Assembly: GCA_041497995.1 (NCBI GenBank) | Contig: JBGQHM010000430.1 | Span: 1-5,630, forward strand | Length of the DNA stretch: 5,630 bases | Source of the DNA: DATKMS01 sp041497995 | GTDB taxonomy: Bacteria > Desulfobacterota > Binatia > HRBIN30 | Direction of reading: 5' to 3' | Part shown: in pieces, positions 1 through 3,112 of the stretch | How positions within the stretch are numbered: position 1 is the stretch's first letter | Layout: every line of letters starts with the position of its first letter | Made by a program: the position numbers and the translations under genes | The notes under the pieces: model-generated | The model's database searches: none | The model's input: the letters and a program-made list of their open reading frames with translations, nothing else | Told to the model about the DNA's origin: nothing

Positions 1-764
1 GCCGCTTGTTGTGTCTCGGCGCCGCTCCCCGCAATCGAAGATGCCTCGCGCGCCAGCTTTTCGAAATCGCCCTTCATGGCGACGCCGATGTTGTGGAACT
101 TGTTGTCCGTGAAGTAGGGGAACGAGGCGTTGAACTCGTGGCACGTGATGCAACGGGCTTTGCCCTGAAACAGGACGAAGCCCCGCTGTGCGCTTGCGCT
201 GATCGCTTGCTTGTCTCCTCCCATGAAGCGGTCGAACGGTGAGGTGAACGGTGCCAGCGTACGCTCGAAGCTGGCGATCGCTTCAACGATGCGGTCGATC
301 GTCACCTCGCGCGACCCGAATGCTGCGGCAAGGCCATCGCCATACTCCGGGAGGGCCGCGACGCCCTTGACGACCGCGGCGTGCGAGAGCTGCCCCATTT
401 CGACGGGATTGACCAGCGGTTGTTTTGCCTGTTCCTCCAACGTCGGTGCCCGGCCGTCCCAGAACTGCACTTCATTGAAGCCGGAGTAGAGCACCGTCGG
501 TGAGTTGCGCGCACCGGATTGGTTCTTGATCCCCACGGCCACAGGTCGACCGTCGGCAAAGCCCTTGAGCGGATCGTGACACGTGGCACATGACACGGTG
601 CCGTCTGCGGACAGGCGTTTGTCGAAGTAGAGCTTGCGCCCCAACTCGACCTTCGCTGGAGTCAGCGGGTTCTGTTTCGGGATGTCGGGCTCCAATACTC
701 CCGTCGGCAGGTGCAGCACTACTGCGCCCAACATCGACACCATCAACGATTTGGCCTTCTGCAT
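1..764 (-). CDS. Di-heme cytochrome c peroxidase / MauG-family protein, 3' end outside window
   Basis: Periplasmic di-heme enzyme that would reduce hydrogen peroxide with electrons from a small cytochrome or, as in MauG relatives, oxidise another substrate. The 254 visible residues carry two c-type heme motifs, C59-A-T-C62-H63 and C205-I-T-C208-H209, spaced as in the family. Around them are family landmarks: ELGRKLYFDKRLSADGTVSC before heme 1, RNSPTVLYSGF (86-96), the inter-heme tryptophan in FWDGR (101-105), NPVEMG (119-124), SPFDRF before heme 2 and FHNIGV after it. Residues 1-20 form a weak signal peptide or anchor: lysines at 3 and 5, then a hydrophobic run, with no clear cleavage site. 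The start is ATG 764-762, preceded by a G-run; an adjacent in-frame GTG is possible. The C-terminal third, with the last axial ligand, is missing. Ile79 sits where classical bacterial peroxidases have the distal histidine, so the protein looks closer to the MauG branch. It is the third gene of the sigma/anti-sigma operon. Family is secure; substrate is unknown. Confidence 0.93.
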   Translation of the reverse strand, partial: MQKAKSLMVSMLGAVVLHLPTGVLEPDIPKQNPLTPAKVELGRKLYFDKRLSADGTVSCATCHDPLKGFADGRPVAVGIKNQSGARNSPTVLYSGFNEVQFWDGRAPTLEEQAKQPLVNPVEMGQLSHAAVVKGVAALPEYGDGLAAAFGSREVTIDRIVEAIASFERTLAPFTSPFDRFMGGDKQAISASAQRGFVLFQGKARCITCHEFNASFPYFTDNKFHNIGVAMKGDFEKLAREASSIAGSGAETQQA

Positions 765-770
765 CACGAT

Positions 771-775
771 CCCCC
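771..775 (-). promoter_or_regulatory. G-run ribosome binding site of the peroxidase gene
   Basis: On the minus strand a run of five G lies 6 bases before the ATG at 764, only 1 base after the TGA of the anti-sigma gene (779-777). No room exists for a separate promoter in this 12-bp gap, so translation of the peroxidase is probably coupled to that of the anti-sigma factor. It supports ATG 764 as the start rather than the adjacent upstream GTG (767-765). Confidence 0.5.
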
Positions 776-776
776 G

Positions 777-1589
777 TCAGATTGCGCCATCGTTTGCAAA
801 CCCGATCATTGCGGCGTCGGCCATGCTGTCGTGGCACACCGCGCAGGCCTGACTACCGTGACCGCCGAAGTCGGAGACTAGCACATACGAGAGAGGCGGG
901 TGGTTCCAGGCAATGAGGTTGAGGCCGTCGATCGTGAAGAGATGAAACTCGACCGCGCGCACATGGACGCGCTGCCCTCCCTCCGGCCACGGGCGGGGCG
1001 GCAGCAGGAACAACGAGACCTGATGAGCGTCGCGACGGTACTGCACGTAACCGACGCGTTCGCCGGCCAGGTCGACGGTGGTAGCACCTTCGAGCGTCAA
1101 GTTCCTCGGCGTCCGAACCGGTTCGTTGATTGGGAAGGGTAGCGCGTGGCTCAGCCAGCCGTTCACCGCTGCCGCGTCGGCCGACCGGAACGCCAACGGC
1201 AACGCTTGCTGGCGCGCGCCGCGATGAACTGCCGCAGCCGCTAGCACGCTTGCGGGCGTGGCCGGTACTTCCGCCGGCCTCAGCGTCCAGACTGCGCCGA
1301 ACACCAACAGCGCCGACGCTGCCAACGCCAAGCCTGCGAGCCAGAAGCGCGGGCCGGGCACCGTGCGCAGCGTGCGCCTTATCCGGTCGTCAAGGCCGGG
1401 CGGGAGCGCGGCGCGCGGGTAGAGTTGGCCGATGGTTTCCGAAAAGGTCCGCTGCCGCGTCAATGCCGGGCGGCACGCTGCGCACGTCTGCACGTGGCGC
1501 TCGACTTCCACCGCGCTCTCGACGCTCAGCTCATTGTCGCCATACGCCGGCAGAAGCTGCCGGATCGTCGCACATTCCATGTTAGCCAT
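777..1589 (-). CDS. Membrane anti-sigma factor, zinc-binding (ZAS) N-terminus, C-terminal CxxCH motif
   Basis: Predicted single-pass inner-membrane protein of 270 residues that would hold the neighbouring ECF sigma factor inactive. The N-terminal cytoplasmic part is a zinc-finger anti-sigma domain: C6, then H32-V-Q-T-C36-A-A-C39 (HxxxCxxC). Residues about 82-103 form one membrane helix preceded by arginines at 69, 71, 72, 75 and 81, which supports an N-in orientation. The periplasmic part follows the pattern of transmembrane anti-sigma factors: VGYVQYRRDAHQVSLFLLPP, then NLIAWNHPPLSYVLVSDF. It ends unusually in C249-A-V-C252-H253-D, a c-type heme attachment motif on the correct side of the membrane for cytochrome c maturation; Met256 and Met261 are possible axial ligands. 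The ATG at 1589 is chosen because AGGGA (1603-1599) lies 9 bases upstream; ATG 1580 (Met4) is the alternative. It overlaps the sigma gene by 8 bp. The anti-sigma call is firm. Heme binding is inferred; a thiol switch or metal site is possible. Confidence 0.9.
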   Translation of the reverse strand: MANMECATIRQLLPAYGDNELSVESAVEVERHVQTCAACRPALTRQRTFSETIGQLYPRAALPPGLDDRIRRTLRTVPGPRFWLAGLALAASALLVFGAVWTLRPAEVPATPASVLAAAAVHRGARQQALPLAFRSADAAAVNGWLSHALPFPINEPVRTPRNLTLEGATTVDLAGERVGYVQYRRDAHQVSLFLLPPRPWPEGGQRVHVRAVEFHLFTIDGLNLIAWNHPPLSYVLVSDFGGHGSQACAVCHDSMADAAMIGFANDGAI

Positions 1590-2145
1590 CCGAGTCAGTC
1601 CCTGCTGGTAACAGCCCGCGTTCGCGCGCTTGCTGGAGGAGCGCCGCGCGCAGGGCGGCGCGACCGCGCGCTAGGCGCGACATCACCGTCCCCAGCGGAC
1701 AGCCGGCGATCTCGGCGATCTCGCGATACCCGAAGCCCTCGACGTCCTTGAGATACACGGGCAGCCGGTGGTGCTCGGGCAACGCCAGGAGCGCGGCCTT
1801 GATCTCCGCGGACCAACGCCGATCCATGAGCACCGTTTCGAGGTCCGCTCCTTCATCCTGGATCTCCGCCACCTCGTCAGTTGGACACACCTCGAGGAGC
1901 GTCCCTCGCTGGATGCGGCGGTGCTGTGAGACCCACTGGTTACGCAAGATGGTGAACAACCATGCGCGGATGTTCGTCCCCGGTTGGTACGTATCGAGAT
2001 GCTCCAAGGCGCGCACACAAGTGGTTTGCACGAGATCCTCAGCGTCGGCAGCGCCGGCCAGAGCGACAGCAAAATTGTAGAGCGCCGGGAGATGAGGCAG
2101 CGCTTCCACTTCGAATTGGGCGCTGCTGTGTGTGCGCATGGCCAA
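1582..2145 (-). CDS. ECF-type RNA polymerase sigma factor
   Basis: Extracytoplasmic-function (sigma-70 group 4) sigma factor of about 187 residues, a normal length with no C-terminal extension. Region 2 spans about residues 16-77 and includes DAEDLVQTTCVRAL (34-47), the polymerase-binding helix, then RAWLFTILRNQWVSQHRR (60-77), which melts and reads the -10 element. Region 4 spans about 111-170: LLALPEHHRLPVYLKDVEG, then the helix-turn-helix YREIAEIAGCPLGTVMSRLARGR that reads the -35 element. The start is uncertain between TTG 2145 and ATG 2139, two codons apart. The leader contains AAGGA and AAAGGA; AAAGGA (2163-2158) is 12 bases before the TTG and 18 before the ATG, which slightly favours TTG. 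The TAA stop lies inside the start of the anti-sigma gene, the usual arrangement for a cognate sigma/anti-sigma pair. An ECF-type promoter immediately upstream implies autoregulation. The ECF subgroup could not be assigned by eye. Confidence 0.96.
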   Translation of the reverse strand: MAMRTHSSAQFEVEALPHLPALYNFAVALAGAADAEDLVQTTCVRALEHLDTYQPGTNIRAWLFTILRNQWVSQHRRIQRGTLLEVCPTDEVAEIQDEGADLETVLMDRRWSAEIKAALLALPEHHRLPVYLKDVEGFGYREIAEIAGCPLGTVMSRLARGRAALRAALLQQARERGLLPAGTDSDG

Positions 2146-2177
2146 CGGTCACTGCCGTCCTTTCCTTCACTATAGGA

Positions 2178-2204
2178 GTAACGCGGAGCAGGGCAATTTA
2201 TTCC
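2178..2204 (-). promoter_or_regulatory. Candidate autoregulatory ECF promoter of the sigma operon
   Basis: Read on the minus strand, the -35 element GGAAT (2204-2200, extended as TGGAATAAA) is followed after exactly 16 bases by CGTTA (2182 region, 2183-2178 as CGTTAC). This matches the general ECF promoter form GGAAC, 16-17 bp, CGTT. Transcription would start near 2172-2170, giving a leader of about 25 bases that contains AAGGA and AAAGGA before the sigma start. The placement directly ahead of a sigma/anti-sigma pair fits positive autoregulation, common for this class. No start-site data exist here, so the call rests on motif, spacing and position. Confidence 0.7.
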
Positions 2205-2240
2205 ATCGAAGGACGGAGTCGGCCGCAATTGCCCAGCACC
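2185..2240. repeat. 14-bp inverted repeat in the divergent promoter region, possible operator
   Basis: The plus strand at 2227-2240 reads AATTGCCCAGCACC and the minus strand at 2198-2185 reads AATTGCCCTGCTCC: 12 of 14 bases agree, with the inner 8 (GGGCAATT ... AATTGCCC) perfect. The 28 bases between the arms make a strong hairpin less likely than a two-site protein-binding arrangement. The left arm covers the spacer of the ECF promoter just downstream of its -35; the right arm contains the TTGCCC of a candidate plus-strand promoter. It may be a shared operator for both transcription units, or a duplicated promoter element. Function is not established. Confidence 0.5.
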
Positions 2241-2257
2241 TGCCGATTGAGTAGTAA
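2229..2257 (+). promoter_or_regulatory. Weak candidate housekeeping promoter for the plus-strand genes
   Basis: TTGCCC (2229-2234) and TAGTAA (2252-2257) are separated by 17 bases, the preferred sigma-70 spacing. The -35 matches 4 of 6 consensus positions and the -10 only 3 of 6. Transcription would start near 2264, giving a leader of about 40 bases to the GTG at 2303. It is offered because some promoter is needed for this divergent unit and nothing stronger is visible between 2205 and 2302. Confidence 0.28.
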
Positions 2258-2287
2258 GGTCGCTCGTAATCCACGAGGCGCCTGCTT

Positions 2288-2293
2288 GGGAGG
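2288..2293 (+). promoter_or_regulatory. Ribosome binding site GGGAGG fixing the GTG start at 2303
   Basis: GGGAGG lies 9 bases before GTG 2303-2305, a good Shine-Dalgarno sequence at a suitable distance. The next in-frame ATG is far downstream, inside the four-helix domain (Met61), so the GTG is the credible start. Confidence 0.72.
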
Positions 2294-2302
2294 TACGGCG
2301 GC

Positions 2303-3112
2303 GTGAGTGATCAAAGGGCAGACGGAGGGGACCGATCCGGCGGATCGGACAGGACGAAGCGCGTCCGCCCGAGTGGCGGCTATCGCAAGCTGCGCTCGTT
2401 TCAGGTGACGACGATTATCTACGACGCGACGGTCTCGTTCAGTGCGCGCTTCGTCGACAAGCGCTCACGCACCGTGGATCAGATGGTGCAAGCGGCGCGC
2501 AGCGGACGGCAGAACATCGCCGAGGGCAGCCGGGCGTCTGCGACTTCCTCGCAAACCGAGCTGCGCCTGGTCAACGTCGCGCGCGCCAGCCTCGACGAGC
2601 TGCTGCTCGACTATGAGGACTTCCTGCGACAGCGCGATCTGCGGCAATGGGGAAAGGATGACCGGCAGGCGCAGGCCGTGCGGGCGGTGGGGAAGCTGCA
2701 TCGGACCGATCAGTCGGATCAGTCCGATGCCGCGGCTTACGCCGCGTGGCTGAACCACACCGACCCCGCCGTCGTCGCCAACGCGGTGATCTGCCTGATC
2801 CACCAGGCCAACTACCTGCTCGATCAGCAGATCGGCGCCCTTGAGCGCGACTTCATCCAGGCGGGGGGCTACAGCGAGCAGCTCGCGGTGGCACGCCTCG
2901 CGGAGCGGGCCAGGCAGCGGCCGAGTGATCTGGCCGATGAGGCTGCGCCCGCATGTCCCTCTTGCGGTAAGGCCATGGTACTGCGCACCGCTCACAAGGG
3001 CGTGCGCGCCGGGTCGCAGTTCTGGGGATGCGCCGCCTATCCGCAATGCAAGGGAGTGCGGGACATCGACGGACTGCCCCGCCCCGACCGATCGGACGGA
3101 TCCGACGGATGA
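2303..3112 (+). CDS. Four-helix-bundle suffix protein with C-terminal topoisomerase-type zinc finger
   Basis: Protein of 269 residues. Residues about 27-133 resemble the four-helix-bundle family related to the 23S rRNA intervening-sequence protein, with the signature SGRQNIAEGSRAS (67-79) followed by TELRLVNVARASLDELLLDYEDFL. Residues about 145-203 (YAAWLNHTDPAVVANAVICLIHQANYLLDQQI and on to GGYSEQL) match the suffix region that accompanies this bundle in longer family members. The C-terminal region is a C4 zinc finger of the kind found at the end of type IA topoisomerases: C218-P-S-C221, then C243 in FWGCAAYPQC with C249. This suggests nucleic-acid binding, but no enzymatic motif is visible and the family's function is not known to me. 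GTG start with GGGAGG upstream. The stop overlaps the next start as ATGA, implying co-translation with the cyclase-domain protein. Three stretches of the protein (9-17, 134-142, 261-269), rich in D, S, R, Q and G, are encoded by a 9-bp DNA repeat. Confidence 0.88.
   Translation: MSDQRADGGDRSGGSDRTKRVRPSGGYRKLRSFQVTTIIYDATVSFSARFVDKRSRTVDQMVQAARSGRQNIAEGSRASATSSQTELRLVNVARASLDELLLDYEDFLRQRDLRQWGKDDRQAQAVRAVGKLHRTDQSDQSDAAAYAAWLNHTDPAVVANAVICLIHQANYLLDQQIGALERDFIQAGGYSEQLAVARLAERARQRPSDLADEAAPACPSCGKAMVLRTAHKGVRAGSQFWGCAAYPQCKGVRDIDGLPRPDRSDGSDG
2327..2353 (+). repeat. 9-bp repeat cluster 1 (three units) at the 5' end of the four-helix gene
   Basis: Three consecutive 9-mers, GGGGACCGA, TCCGGCGGA and TCGGACAGG, fit a degenerate TCSGACSGA unit. 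They encode GDRSGGSDR (residues 9-17), ahead of the folded domain. The cluster includes a palindrome, CCGATCC-GGC-GGATCGG (2332-2348). Confidence 0.55.
2701..2727 (+). repeat. 9-bp repeat cluster 2 (three units) between bundle and suffix regions
   Basis: Three 9-mers, TCGGACCGA, TCAGTCGGA and TCAGTCCGA, share the unit of clusters 1 and 3. Here the unit is offset by one base relative to the reading frame and yields RTDQSDQSD (134-142), so conservation is at the DNA level. It sits in the linker before the suffix region. Confidence 0.6.
3083..3109 (+). repeat. 9-bp repeat cluster 3 (three units) at the stop/start junction
   Basis: Three 9-mers, CCCGACCGA, TCGGACGGA and TCCGACGGA, run straight into TGA. 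They encode the last nine residues (PDRSDGSDG) of the four-helix protein in the same frame as cluster 1. The final A of the cluster is the first base of the ATG of the next gene, so the repeat forms the ATGA coupling site and occupies the place of its ribosome binding site. Confidence 0.62.

Noticed and set aside
472..837. A 121-codon minus-strand frame overlapping the peroxidase start and the anti-sigma end
   Set aside because: The peroxidase frame (codons from 764) carries both CxxCH motifs and all family landmarks; this is an out-of-frame reading of the same DNA.
1130..1585. A 151-codon plus-strand open frame opposite the anti-sigma gene
   Set aside because: Arginine- and alanine-rich low-complexity translation, antisense to a well-supported gene; typical GC-rich shadow.
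2276..2283. AGGCGCCT and GCAATTGC (2225-2232) palindromes as separate operators
   Set aside because: Eight-base palindromes are frequent by chance in GC-rich DNA; the second is largely covered by the 14-bp inverted repeat.
2332..2348. CCGATCC-GGC-GGATCGG palindrome as a transcription terminator
   Set aside because: It lies inside the coding region close to the start, has no T-run and is explained by the 9-bp repeat.
2303..3112. Four-helix protein as an accessory protein (Avd) of a diversity-generating retroelement
   Set aside because: No reverse transcriptase, template repeat or variable repeat is visible, and the suffix plus topoisomerase-type zinc finger fits the separate suffix-protein family better.
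2303..3112. Four-helix gene as a 23S rRNA intervening-sequence protein
   Set aside because: No rRNA sequence flanks it; it sits in an operon with a cyclase-domain gene and has extra domains.
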